From Clostridium sp. HBUAS56010 (GTDB lineage: Bacteria; Bacillota; Clostridia; Lachnospirales; Lachnospiraceae): a stretch of DNA of 64,000 nt. Position numbers and translations under genes: made by a program. The notes under the pieces are model-generated. The model was not told the origin of the DNA. It saw nothing but the letters and a program-made list of their open reading frames with translations, and made no database searches. Each line of letters begins with the position of its first letter. The first letter of the stretch is position 1. The stretch lies in contig NZ_SULJ01000012.1 of the NCBI RefSeq assembly GCF_007115105.1, positions 62,001-126,000 of the forward strand. The letters are read 5' to 3'. This document shows positions 51,610 through 59,590 of the stretch, in pieces.

Positions 51610-52005
51610 ATGGAAGAAGAGATGTTGATTGAAATTTTAAAAGAAATGCAGAAGAAGTATCAAAGCATAAGTGAGATTGAACGGATAACCCGTGAGATTG
51701 CGGAAGCTCTGTCCCGAAATGACCAGACAACCGTACAGATTCTTCTAGGGATGCGTCAGGAAGAGATGGATTCTGCGGATATCAGCGAGAAAAATATCAG
51801 AATTCTATTATCTGTGTTAACGCCTGAAGACGCACTGCAGATTGGAAAGTGGCTAAAAGGCAGTGCTGAGACTATACCAGAGAATGTGTTTGCCAGAAAA
51901 CTGGTGGAGAAGGGGAAAAGTCTTCATATGCAGCTGCAGCGGACCATTGATCTGGACCGCCATATCAACATGCGTTTAGCAGGAAAGGATTCTTACTATC
52001 AATAA
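51610..52005 (+). CDS. Small helical protein, probable FliT/FlgN-like flagellar chaperone
   Basis: A 131-residue, highly helical, charged protein (EEEMLIEILKEMQKKYQ start; SEIERITREIAEAL; LHMQLQRTIDLDRHINMRL end). I find no certain family match. Size, helical content and place after fliD-fliS suggest a FliT- or FlgN-like export chaperone. ATG 51610 follows AGGAGG; a TTG at 51586 is less likely. It abuts the convergent peptidase gene with no gap. Confidence 0.65.
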   Translation: MEEEMLIEILKEMQKKYQSISEIERITREIAEALSRNDQTTVQILLGMRQEEMDSADISEKNIRILLSVLTPEDALQIGKWLKGSAETIPENVFARKLVEKGKSLHMQLQRTIDLDRHINMRLAGKDSYYQ

Positions 52006-52728
52006 TCACTGTCCTGGGGGAAGACTAATTGCCCATAATGGTCCGCCATTGGAGGCTCTGCGGTTTAATTCTTTCAAAATGATAGCAGGATCCCAGTCGA
52101 TCATTGTATTCTCGAAACTGTTTGGATCTGCAATCCGAAGTTTCCCTTCATCGGTCATACGGGTAATGATCAGGAAATGCCCTCTCTGTGTAAAGTGCCC
52201 CCTTCGGACCAGTGCAACAACCAGATGTCCCGAGTCCAGAACCTCCTTAATTCCATTGACAGAGTAGTCCCGAATGGGTCTGGCTTCAATTCCGTATGCA
52301 GCAGATACATCTGAAATCAGGCGATGATAAGAGCCATCTCCAGGAGCCCAGCATCTGTTGGCAGCAGCCCAGTCCGCAGTGTTAGGGGGCAAGACCTGGT
52401 TTCCCGTCAGACTGGTAACTAGCATGGCCATGATTGTAGGTCCGCAGCCATAGATGGAAAGAGGATCTGTCCCGCCCCACAGATAATCTCCCCAGCGGGA
52501 ATCGCCCTGATTATAATAGGTAAGAGGGCCAGAGACGCTGTCAAGCATTACGTCATATCTACCTTCCTGTGGAATATCTGCATAAATGGAGAGGTCTTCC
52601 GGAACATTTGCTTCCACTGCATTCACCATTTGCTTTTCTGCATTTGAATAATTGGCAGTAAAAGTAGTGGTAAAAGGAACTGCAGTTAGTAATAACGTTT
52701 TAAATATAATATTATAAAATCCACTCAC
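52006..52728 (-). CDS. Secreted C39-like (papain-fold) cysteine peptidase
   Basis: A 240-residue protein with an N-terminal hydrophobic signal (IIFKTLLLTAVPFTTTFTA). The rest matches the peptidase C39_2 family: YNQGDSRWGDYLWGG, catalytic Cys in IYGCGPTIMAMLV near residue 96, His in RGHFLIITRM near residue 188, and a following Asp in IADPNSF. It would act outside the cell; the substrate is unknown. The start is GTG 52728 after AAAGGTGA; an earlier GTG at 52737 overlaps that site. A FliA-type promoter candidate lies 43 bases upstream, which would place the peptidase in the late flagellar set. Confidence 0.85.
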   Translation of the reverse strand: MSGFYNIIFKTLLLTAVPFTTTFTANYSNAEKQMVNAVEANVPEDLSIYADIPQEGRYDVMLDSVSGPLTYYNQGDSRWGDYLWGGTDPLSIYGCGPTIMAMLVTSLTGNQVLPPNTADWAAANRCWAPGDGSYHRLISDVSAAYGIEARPIRDYSVNGIKEVLDSGHLVVALVRRGHFTQRGHFLIITRMTDEGKLRIADPNSFENTMIDWDPAIILKELNRRASNGGPLWAISLPPGQ

Positions 52729-52770
52729 TGAATTCACCTTTTCTAAATAATATATTGATGTCTACAATAT

Positions 52771-52798
52771 TTATCGTACGAATCCCTGACTAAGTTAA
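52771..52798 (-). promoter_or_regulatory. FliA-type promoter candidate for the C39-like peptidase
   Basis: Read on the minus strand: TTAA (52798-52795), 16-base spacer, TACGATAA (52778-52771). It shares its palindromic TTAA with the divergent promoter. Confidence 0.45.
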
Positions 52799-52821
52799 GA
52801 TATTTACATAGAAACCGATAT
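52795..52821 (+). promoter_or_regulatory. FliA-type promoter candidate for the nucleotidyltransferase-like gene
   Basis: TTAA (52795-52798), 15-base spacer, ACCGATAT (52814-52821), close to the Bacillus SigD -10 (GCCGATAT). About 170 bases of leader follow before the gene. Confidence 0.5.
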
Positions 52822-52993
52822 ATAAATGTAAGATGTAACTTAATTCGTGACAAATAATAAAAAAATGCTATAATGAATGATATAATTGTTTCCATCAATG
52901 AATTGTGACAGGAATATAATATTGTAGTTTCATTGATAGATGATTGCCGGTGAGTCATTGGGCTTCCGGCAGCTTTAAGGATGGAAGAGAGTA

Positions 52994-54349
52994 ATGAGAA
53001 TAGGATACGAAGAACGATATTTAATGACAGTACTATCCACTGTTATGAATCAAAAAGCAACTCCAGAGCCGATGCGTCAGTTAGATTGGAACAAGATGTT
53101 TCGGATCGCAGATTATCATCATGTTGCCCATTTGGTATATTACGGAATTATGGGTTTAGATGAAGCCATTCCTCAGTCTGTCCGAAAGCGTTTCTTTGAA
53201 AAGTATTTACAGGGAGTTCATCGGGTAGATCGCCTTGGAAAGGCAGAAAAGCAGTTAAAGTCTTTGCTGGAAAAAGAAAAAGTGAATTGTTTCTTTCTGG
53301 ATTATTCAGAGACGGCGAAGTCATATCCGATTGAGGAGATGTGCTGCCGGGAATTTATTGAAGTAGGATCAGATAAAAAAGGAACTGGAATAATTGCAGA
53401 TAAGCTTCGGGTCAGAGACTTTTTGGAACGCCCTACAGAAGATGATGGATTTTTATATTACCGCATTCCGGGTATTAAAATATTCTTTTATAACTTTAAT
53501 ATTTTTATAAGCCGTCAAATGAGAAAATATTATAAAAAATTATTGGCAGGTGCCTCCGCTAAAAAAGACTGCAGACATGTGAGAGAGATAGGACCCGATG
53601 ACAAGTATATATTCTATATGTGCCGCTTAACAGATTGTTATGCCAAGGGAGAGATTAGTCTCAATCAGATTATTGATTTCTGGATTTTCTATAAAAAAAA
53701 TGCAGAAGATTTCACTTGGAAATATATTTATGAGAAATTAAAGAAGCTTAAGATTGATGTGTTTGCAGAAAAATTAGAGTATCTGGTTCTGCGATGGTTA
53801 GGAAGTGGAGCAGGTACGGAAAATGGCGAAATCTACGATGCAATGGAATCTTATATTCTGTCAAAAGGAATAGAAGGAAGAGATGTCAGCTCCCAGTTCC
53901 TTCCATTAATTAAGACGGTTGCAGATTGTTATGCACGCAATCAGAGGGCAGAAAAGCTGATGAAGTTTTTGGAATGGACATTTCCAGAGAGGGCTTATAT
54001 GGAGACCATTTACCCGGTTCTGGAGAGGAATGGAATGCTTCTGCCTTTGTTCTGGGTTTTAAGATTGATTCGTTATGGGCTTCGCATATGCTATAGCAGA
54101 TTCAGAGAACATGTATTGTTAGAGATTATAAAAGGAATAAATTCCGTGAAATCCTTCTTTCTAAAACTAAAACTGCGGCTACCAAATCCCAAGACGAGAA
54201 GAGCCTCTCCGTTGGAGGAAGCGCAGAAAATACAAGATGATGAAGTCAAAGAGGCAGAGCTTGAGGAAGAAGGATCAGACCAGGAGATAGAAGTAGAAGA
54301 AAACAAAGAAGTAGAAGAGAATAAAGAAACAGCGGAGATCCTTAAATAG
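52994..54349 (+). CDS. Nucleotidyltransferase-like protein (NTP_transf_5-like), function unknown
   Basis: A 451-residue protein. The first 250 residues recall the NTP_transf_5 (PF14907) group: MRQLDWNKMFRIADYHHVAHLVYYGIM, a segment around VNCFFLDYSETAKSYP where active members carry a KG..l motif, and ECCREF-like and DFWIFYKK segments. The catalytic acids of the family are not clear, so it may be degenerate. The last 50 residues are almost all Glu, Asp and Lys. Such proteins occur in surface-glycan loci; here it sits among late flagellar genes with a FliA-type promoter. Weak ribosome site (GGAAGAGAG). Confidence 0.6.
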   Translation: MRIGYEERYLMTVLSTVMNQKATPEPMRQLDWNKMFRIADYHHVAHLVYYGIMGLDEAIPQSVRKRFFEKYLQGVHRVDRLGKAEKQLKSLLEKEKVNCFFLDYSETAKSYPIEEMCCREFIEVGSDKKGTGIIADKLRVRDFLERPTEDDGFLYYRIPGIKIFFYNFNIFISRQMRKYYKKLLAGASAKKDCRHVREIGPDDKYIFYMCRLTDCYAKGEISLNQIIDFWIFYKKNAEDFTWKYIYEKLKKLKIDVFAEKLEYLVLRWLGSGAGTENGEIYDAMESYILSKGIEGRDVSSQFLPLIKTVADCYARNQRAEKLMKFLEWTFPERAYMETIYPVLERNGMLLPLFWVLRLIRYGLRICYSRFREHVLLEIIKGINSVKSFFLKLKLRLPNPKTRRASPLEEAQKIQDDEVKEAELEEEGSDQEIEVEENKEVEENKETAEILK

Positions 54350-54365
54350 ATTAAGTTTCTCCGCT
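54331..54365. terminator. Terminator between the convergent nucleotidyltransferase-like gene and csrA
   Basis: AGCGGAGA (54331-54338) pairs with TCTCCGCT (54358-54365), followed on the + strand by TTCTTTCTTT. It overlaps the ends of both genes and may serve both strands. Confidence 0.7.
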
Positions 54366-54602
54366 TTCTTTCTTTATTTGAAACAGTTTATTGATTTTAT
54401 TGATAGAATCTGGACTCAGAACAGCAGAGGCAGCTTCCTGATTGGCAGAAGCAGCCTCAATCAGCTCTGAACGCAGGATCGGAACATCTCTTGGAGCATC
54501 AATTGCCAGCTTAACCCAGTCGCTGCCTACCTCTACAACAGTCACACGGACATTATCACCGATTGTAAGTTCCTGCCCTTTTTTTCTTTGAAGAATAAGC
54601 AT
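54351..54602 (-). CDS. csrA: Carbon storage regulator CsrA
   Basis: An 83-residue RNA-binding dimer: MLILQRKKGQELTIGDNVRVTVVEV and VKLAIDAPRDVPILRSEL are the full CsrA core (residues 1-50), followed by a longer than usual tail with INKINKLFQIKKESG. CsrA blocks the flagellin mRNA ribosome site and is antagonised by FliW, encoded one base upstream. AAGGAG precedes the ATG. Confidence 0.95.
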   Translation of the reverse strand: MLILQRKKGQELTIGDNVRVTVVEVGSDWVKLAIDAPRDVPILRSELIEAASANQEAASAVLSPDSINKINKLFQIKKESGET

Positions 54603-54603
54603 T

Positions 54604-55050
54604 TTATTTCTCCTTTTTTACAAAGTCTTTAATTGAGTGCCGGAATTTATAAAGTGCATTATCCAGAATAATCTGGCGGGCATGCCTTGTGTCTGTGTTT
54701 ACTGCAATAGGGCATTTTAAATTAACCGTGCTGTCTTCCATGGAATCATGTATCACACAGATAACATAGTATGAGATATTATCTTCGCTGTAATCGGCGC
54801 CTAAAAGCGCTTTATCATCCTCTGATAAAACAGGTGCGTAGTCTGGGTAAAGCTGAAACGGGTTCATTATAATAAATGATACACCGCTTTCCTCAACAGA
54901 CTGAAGTGAGATAAGGGCATCACTGTTATCCTGAAAAGCCAGGGGCACATAGTCTTTTAAATGAGAAAAACCAAAAAGTCCATCAGAAAAATGAATGAGT
55001 TCTTTATCGGAACAGGTAATAGTGCCAAAATATTGTGTTTTGATTTCCAT
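54604..55050 (-). CDS. fliW: Flagellar assembly factor FliW
   Basis: A 148-residue FliW: FSDGLFGFSHLKDYVPL near residue 20, FIIMNPFQLYPDYAPVLS near 60 and LKCPIAVNTDTRHARQIIL near 113 are family signatures. FliW binds either flagellin or CsrA and so couples flagellin translation to export. The ATG at 55050 follows GGAGG; an upstream frame start overlaps the previous gene without a site. One base separates it from csrA. Confidence 0.94.
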   Translation of the reverse strand: MEIKTQYFGTITCSDKELIHFSDGLFGFSHLKDYVPLAFQDNSDALISLQSVEESGVSFIIMNPFQLYPDYAPVLSEDDKALLGADYSEDNISYYVICVIHDSMEDSTVNLKCPIAVNTDTRHARQIILDNALYKFRHSIKDFVKKEK

Positions 55051-55069
55051 AGAAACCTCCGAGATTTCA

Positions 55070-55684
55070 TTATGCAAGCACATCTACTGGAGCGTGATTA
55101 AAATGTTCTGCAGCGCTTGGGGGAACGTACATAGGGTTACCGATATATTCAATCTGCACATCTGGCATCTGGGTAATGGAGATCTGCACATTACCAGGCA
55201 CAAACTCAAAATCTCCTTTTGCAACTCTAAATTCAAAACTTAACCGGTCCATCTGGTATTGCATGGATAAATCTGGGGCTGACCATTCAATATCTGGTCC
55301 GGTCGTAGGTAAAAATGTCAATCCAAACTCACCAGTAGGCATTTGAGCGCGTTGACTGTTAATCTGGTCAAGGGGATTAGAAATTCTTGGATCTAATAAC
55401 ATTGCACTCTCCTCTGCATAAGATGCCGTAGCTTCCTGAGCCGCCTGTATGCCGTCTCTGGCAGAACGGCGGACACTTTCCATTGTAGTAGGACATACGG
55501 AATTGCGGGCATCATATGTATCCAAACGTAATTTAGTTGGACGGCTTTCGATTTCCATACCGCCTTTTTCTTTTGACGCCAACAGGTCCCCTTTGGATTT
55601 TGAATATTCCAAACGGGCTCTGGTGACGTTCAACTCATATTTCATAGGTATAGTAGTGATTTTTAATAAAGGTTTCATGTTCAT
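55070..55684 (-). CDS. DUF6470 family protein (YviE-like)
   Basis: A 204-residue protein of the group found between flgL and fliW in Bacillus (YviE). Features seen: LKITTIPMKYELNVTRARLEY start, RPTKLRLDTYDARNSV near residue 48, then a helical QAAQEATASYAEESAML and a beta-rich end with VQISITQMPDVQIEYIGNP. Its role is not established; the conserved position suggests help in filament or junction assembly. Seventeen bases after flgL; GGGGG ribosome site. Confidence 0.8.
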   Translation of the reverse strand: MNMKPLLKITTIPMKYELNVTRARLEYSKSKGDLLASKEKGGMEIESRPTKLRLDTYDARNSVCPTTMESVRRSARDGIQAAQEATASYAEESAMLLDPRISNPLDQINSQRAQMPTGEFGLTFLPTTGPDIEWSAPDLSMQYQMDRLSFEFRVAKGDFEFVPGNVQISITQMPDVQIEYIGNPMYVPPSAAEHFNHAPVDVLA

Positions 55685-55700
55685 ATACCCCCAATCAAGT

Positions 55701-56711
55701 CTATTTCATAAAATCAATAAAGGACGGAGACAAAATAGAAGTTCCTACTTTCAATGCGGCATTATAAGCATATTGATTCCACATATAGTCACTGATTGCT
55801 TCTGCCATATCAATACCCTCTACGCTTTCCATCTGTTCCTGTAAAGCAATATCTGTGTTTTCAAGGCGATCTTTGGTAGTGCTTAAAAATTCGGACTTAA
55901 CACCTAATTCAGTAATATTATTTAATAAACCGGAGCTTACATTCTCAAATTTTCCCATAAGTTTTCTGTAGCTTTCTGCATCAAATTCTTCCTGTTCCAG
56001 TAAGTCAGCCAATTGTCCGGAGAGTACAATGGCATTATTGCTCATGCCATCTTTATCTTTTCCGTATCCAATAGCATTGATCCCCGGAAGAGACATATCA
56101 AAAGCACTTGAAGGGACAACACTGTTCCATTCGTCTGTAGAAAGCCCCATTCCCAGATCTACATATAAGTTCTCTTTGGAAAAGTTCCGCAACTGGGCGA
56201 AATCATCTGTCCCATTCGCAGCATCTACATTAACGTCCCGGTAAGTAAGGGTACCATCATCTAACAAATTAAAAGGTGGGTTTTTCCCGTCTGTTCCAGC
56301 AAATAAGAAGGTGTCTTCATAGGTGGAATTAAGGCTCAATACCATGGATTTCTGGAACTGACGGATAGCAGAAGCATATCCTTGTCTTACTTCCTTCGTC
56401 TGATTGGTTCCATTCAGTACCTGTATGCTATAGTCTTTGCTGATTGTCTTGACGATGTCAGAAACCTGTCTTAAGGAATCTTCCTGTCCATCCTGCCGGG
56501 ACTGAACGTCTTTAAGCATACTTAGATTATCCTGGTTTTTGTAGTATTTACGGTGTAACTGGGAAGCTCTGGCAGCTCCGCCAGGGTCCTGAGCCGCGGA
56601 GGTAAACCTGCGATTCGTCATAACACGGTCTCTGGAAGTATTTAAAGTGCCAATTGTTGTTGCAAGATTACTTTTATAATTGCGTATAATTGCATTGGTT
56701 GTTATTCGCAT
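55701..56711 (-). CDS. flgL: Flagellar hook-filament junction protein FlgL
   Basis: A 336-residue junction protein: MRITTNAIIRNYKSNLATTIG start, a DPGGAARASQLHRKYYKNQ segment near residue 42, FLFAGTDGKNPPF near 137, and a C-terminal helix ending ISDYMWNQYAYNAALKVGTSIL. Follows flgK by 12 bases. AGGAGGAAT ribosome site. Confidence 0.94.
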   Translation of the reverse strand: MRITTNAIIRNYKSNLATTIGTLNTSRDRVMTNRRFTSAAQDPGGAARASQLHRKYYKNQDNLSMLKDVQSRQDGQEDSLRQVSDIVKTISKDYSIQVLNGTNQTKEVRQGYASAIRQFQKSMVLSLNSTYEDTFLFAGTDGKNPPFNLLDDGTLTYRDVNVDAANGTDDFAQLRNFSKENLYVDLGMGLSTDEWNSVVPSSAFDMSLPGINAIGYGKDKDGMSNNAIVLSGQLADLLEQEEFDAESYRKLMGKFENVSSGLLNNITELGVKSEFLSTTKDRLENTDIALQEQMESVEGIDMAEAISDYMWNQYAYNAALKVGTSILSPSFIDFMK

Positions 56712-56722
56712 GTTTATTCCTC

Positions 56723-58753
56723 CTATCTGCCAACGATGCCGGTATTATTGATCAGAACATCCAATGCCTGGTCAAGGGTCGTCATAAGGCGGGCGGCAGC
56801 AGTATAAGACCTCTGATACTGCATAAGATTAATTCCTTCCTCATCAAGAGATACTCCTGAGACAGAATCTTTATTATTAGAAGTTTCTTTTAAAACAGAA
56901 ATATGATTATTTAAAACAGAAGCATTTTTTGAACTATCAATTCCCTGATTATTCTCAAGTGTGGAATAACATTGAGAGAAGTTACCGGTGTAGTAGGATA
57001 TGATTCCGGTTTTTGTCTCTCCCTTTTCATCCTTATAAGAGTACTCATAATTAAATTCCCTGTCATCCGTCAAAGATTTAAGCATAAGAATAATATTATC
57101 ATTGGCTGTGGAACCTGCATCTTTATCGTGGGAAGCAATGATATGAATGCTGTTGCTCATCCAGTCGTCAGATATTTTGATATTACCGGCATTAAAGGTT
57201 CTGGTGCCGTCTGAGGTTTGGAATAAATCGTAGTTTTTAATATTTAAAGGGTTTGCACTATACTGGATAGAGATATTCTGGTTATCCTGGTTTTTAAAAC
57301 TTTTTTTGGTTATCTCGGTATTTGCCGGCAATACCTCTGTGCTTGTCCAGGTGAGAGCCTTTAAATCTTCATCATAGGACCAGGAACCTTCCACTGGTTC
57401 CTCATTTACCATTAAAGTTAAATTTTTTTCTTTTTTATTCAATTCAGCGGCCAGATTTTTCAGGGAATCTTCCAAAGTATCTCCAAGTTTAATGGTATTA
57501 CCTTCTCCATCTCCAAACATGTAATGCTCACCATTAATTTCTATCATCTCATGCTTTAAGTAGTTGCCGGAAGCGGTTTGAAAGCCAAAAGAAAACTGAG
57601 CCTTTTCTGAACCGCTGGTAATCATCTCTTTTGCAGTGCCAAGAGAAGGAGAACCAGTAACACCTTTATATGGAGTTGTATTCTGGTTTAGCTTATTAAA
57701 TGTATTGGCAAAGGTCTGTACGAAAGAATCGAAAGATTTCTCATAATACCCAAGCCCTCTGTAATCACTTGGAGGATTGTCCAGTTCTCCGGATTTATTC
57801 AGCATATCAACGGTACCCTGTAAAGTACCTTCTCTTAAAAGATTTGTGATGTCAATACTCATGGAAGGATCGGGAGACTTGGTGGGGTAGTTGGTTGCTG
57901 GCAGTAAAGAAATGGACACGGTTCCATCTTCCTGAGCTTTGGCATACATGGTAGCGAAGTTTTCTCCGTGTTCCCCTGCAGTAAGGTCATAAGTCAGTCC
58001 ATTTGATCCAGTAAAGCTGACTACAGGATAATTATATTTTGCTCCATTTGCAATCACTACTTCTTTATAAGAGACATTAATAGGAAGATAGCCTGCAAGT
58101 TCATCTAGTTTGCTGTTTCGCTCATCCATCATTTCAAGAGAAGGATTCCCAAGCATTTGATTCTTCCAGATGGCATCATTCAACTCTCCAATATTGGAAA
58201 GCAGACTGTTGATGGTAGGAATTGTAGTGTCTTCCAGACTGCTGATATTCTCCGCACGGGTACTCTTTAAATCAGCCGCTTTCTGATGTATGTAGTTGAT
58301 GAGAATCTGGCTGCGGGAACGGACAATGCTGTCAAATTCAGTGCTGTTTGCATTGGAAGATAACTTGTCTAAACTGCTGCTCAAATCGCTGAGAGCTTTT
58401 TTTAGAGCATCTTTATCGGTTTCATCAAATATATCAGCCAACTGATCAAGAACTGCCTGGTGAGCGTCTGCTGTTCCGACCTTTGCAACCTGATTGCGGT
58501 ATTGAACGTCAAGAAACTGGTCACGTATCTGAGAGATGTTGCTGACCTCAACTCCGTAGCCAATTTTGGAAGCCGGACTGCTGCCATATATGCTGCCGCC
58601 TTTTAAATTCAAGCTGACAAGATCTACCTGCTGTCTGGTATATCCTGTTGTATTAATATTTGCGATATTCTGACCGGTTACATCAAGGGACCGCTGACTT
58701 GCAGCCATGGCAAGACGGGCAGTGGTGAAACTGGCAAATGTAGATCGTGTCAT
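56723..58753 (-). CDS. flgK: Flagellar hook-associated protein FlgK
   Basis: A 676-residue junction protein: TARLAMAASQRSLDVTGQNIANINTTGYTRQQ pattern (about 9-40), DIFDETDKDALKKALSDLSSSLDKLS near residue 95, and the C-terminal EEGINLMQYQRSYTAAARLMTTLDQ. I chose the ATG at 58753 with GGGAGG six bases upstream; an ATG 15 bases earlier overlaps that site. Its start overlaps the flgN stop. Confidence 0.94.
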   Translation of the reverse strand: MTRSTFASFTTARLAMAASQRSLDVTGQNIANINTTGYTRQQVDLVSLNLKGGSIYGSSPASKIGYGVEVSNISQIRDQFLDVQYRNQVAKVGTADAHQAVLDQLADIFDETDKDALKKALSDLSSSLDKLSSNANSTEFDSIVRSRSQILINYIHQKAADLKSTRAENISSLEDTTIPTINSLLSNIGELNDAIWKNQMLGNPSLEMMDERNSKLDELAGYLPINVSYKEVVIANGAKYNYPVVSFTGSNGLTYDLTAGEHGENFATMYAKAQEDGTVSISLLPATNYPTKSPDPSMSIDITNLLREGTLQGTVDMLNKSGELDNPPSDYRGLGYYEKSFDSFVQTFANTFNKLNQNTTPYKGVTGSPSLGTAKEMITSGSEKAQFSFGFQTASGNYLKHEMIEINGEHYMFGDGEGNTIKLGDTLEDSLKNLAAELNKKEKNLTLMVNEEPVEGSWSYDEDLKALTWTSTEVLPANTEITKKSFKNQDNQNISIQYSANPLNIKNYDLFQTSDGTRTFNAGNIKISDDWMSNSIHIIASHDKDAGSTANDNIILMLKSLTDDREFNYEYSYKDEKGETKTGIISYYTGNFSQCYSTLENNQGIDSSKNASVLNNHISVLKETSNNKDSVSGVSLDEEGINLMQYQRSYTAAARLMTTLDQALDVLINNTGIVGR

Positions 58754-59175
58754 AATTGTCCTCCCCATTCTGGTTTATGTGGTGCAGCTCCTTCAGAGGA
58801 ACTGCTTAATATATGATTTATCTTATGTAGGTTTAATTCAATCATTGTGCGGGCACTGTCATTTGTTTCCTGGAAGAAATCAACATAATGGGAAAGAGTA
58901 GAAAACAGTTGTTTTAATTCATTATGCTGTTTTCCAGATGTCCTTTTCAGTATTTCCTGAAAAGAAAGACCGTTGAAGCCAAGCTTTTCCTGACAAATCT
59001 CTCTTTTGCGGTCCAGACCCTTGAGCTTTAAAATAGAAGCCTGTTCCCGGTTCATACATTCCTCTACATGGGTAATGCGATTCTTTTTAACCGCATCCAG
59101 TTTGAGCTGTTCTATCTGAGTCAGTTCCTTGAATAATTCAGTTAAATCCTCAATGACAGTCATAAATTCATCCAT
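58750..59175 (-). CDS. flgN: FlgN-type flagellar chaperone
   Basis: A 141-residue helical protein matching the FlgN (PF05130) pattern: LTELFKELTQIEQLKLDAVKKN near the start, ECMNREQASILKLKGLDRKRE in the middle and a C-terminal helical hairpin. FlgN chaperones FlgK and FlgL for export, which fits its place just before flgK. Its ATG overlaps the flgM stop by one base (TAATG). Confidence 0.85.
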   Translation of the reverse strand: MDEFMTVIEDLTELFKELTQIEQLKLDAVKKNRITHVEECMNREQASILKLKGLDRKREICQEKLGFNGLSFQEILKRTSGKQHNELKQLFSTLSHYVDFFQETNDSARTMIELNLHKINHILSSSSEGAAPHKPEWGGQL

Positions 59176-59492
59176 TATAAATCCGCTCCTTTGTATAAAA
59201 GAATCTTTTCTGCAATCTTGTTTGCATCCACCTGATAAGTTCCTTCTTGAATCTGCTGTTTTAAAAGGCTCAGCTTTTCCTCAGCAGCAGGTTGTTTTAT
59301 CTCTTTTACTAAGAGATTTTTCAGTTCAGATACAAACTTTGAGTCTATTTCTTCCGGTGATGCAGATCGGATAGTAATTTCATCATAATTGTTTTTTAAG
59401 GACTCCGAAGAATCAATCCCGGAGGGCGCCTGATTTTGTTGTATCATGGATGTATTATATAGCGTACTTAAATAATTCTGTGAAATACGCAT
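59175..59492 (-). CDS. flgM: Anti-sigma-28 factor FlgM
   Basis: A 105-residue protein: disordered N-terminal half, then EIDSKFVSELKNLLVKEIKQ and LSLLKQQIQEGTYQVDANKIAEKILLY (about 75-101), the FlgM sigma-binding helices. It holds FliA inactive until the hook is complete. It heads the flgM-flgN-flgK-flgL-DUF6470-fliW-csrA run and has a good FliA-type promoter, a classic feedback arrangement. AAAGGAG ribosome site. Confidence 0.92.
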   Translation of the reverse strand: MRISQNYLSTLYNTSMIQQNQAPSGIDSSESLKNNYDEITIRSASPEEIDSKFVSELKNLLVKEIKQPAAEEKLSLLKQQIQEGTYQVDANKIAEKILLYKGADL

Positions 59493-59539
59493 TGAATGAC
59501 TCCTTTCTAAGAGCTTACTATACCAATGTTCTATTTATA

Positions 59540-59566
59540 TTATCGTCATGAATAAAAAAATATTAA
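59540..59566 (-). promoter_or_regulatory. FliA (sigma-28)-type promoter candidate, flgM operon
   Basis: Read on the minus strand: TTAA (59566-59563), 15-base A/T-rich spacer, GACGATAA (59547-59540), about 48 bases before the flgM start. Confidence 0.55.
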
Positions 59567-59590
59567 CTTTAGAATCGTCAATTCTTATAT

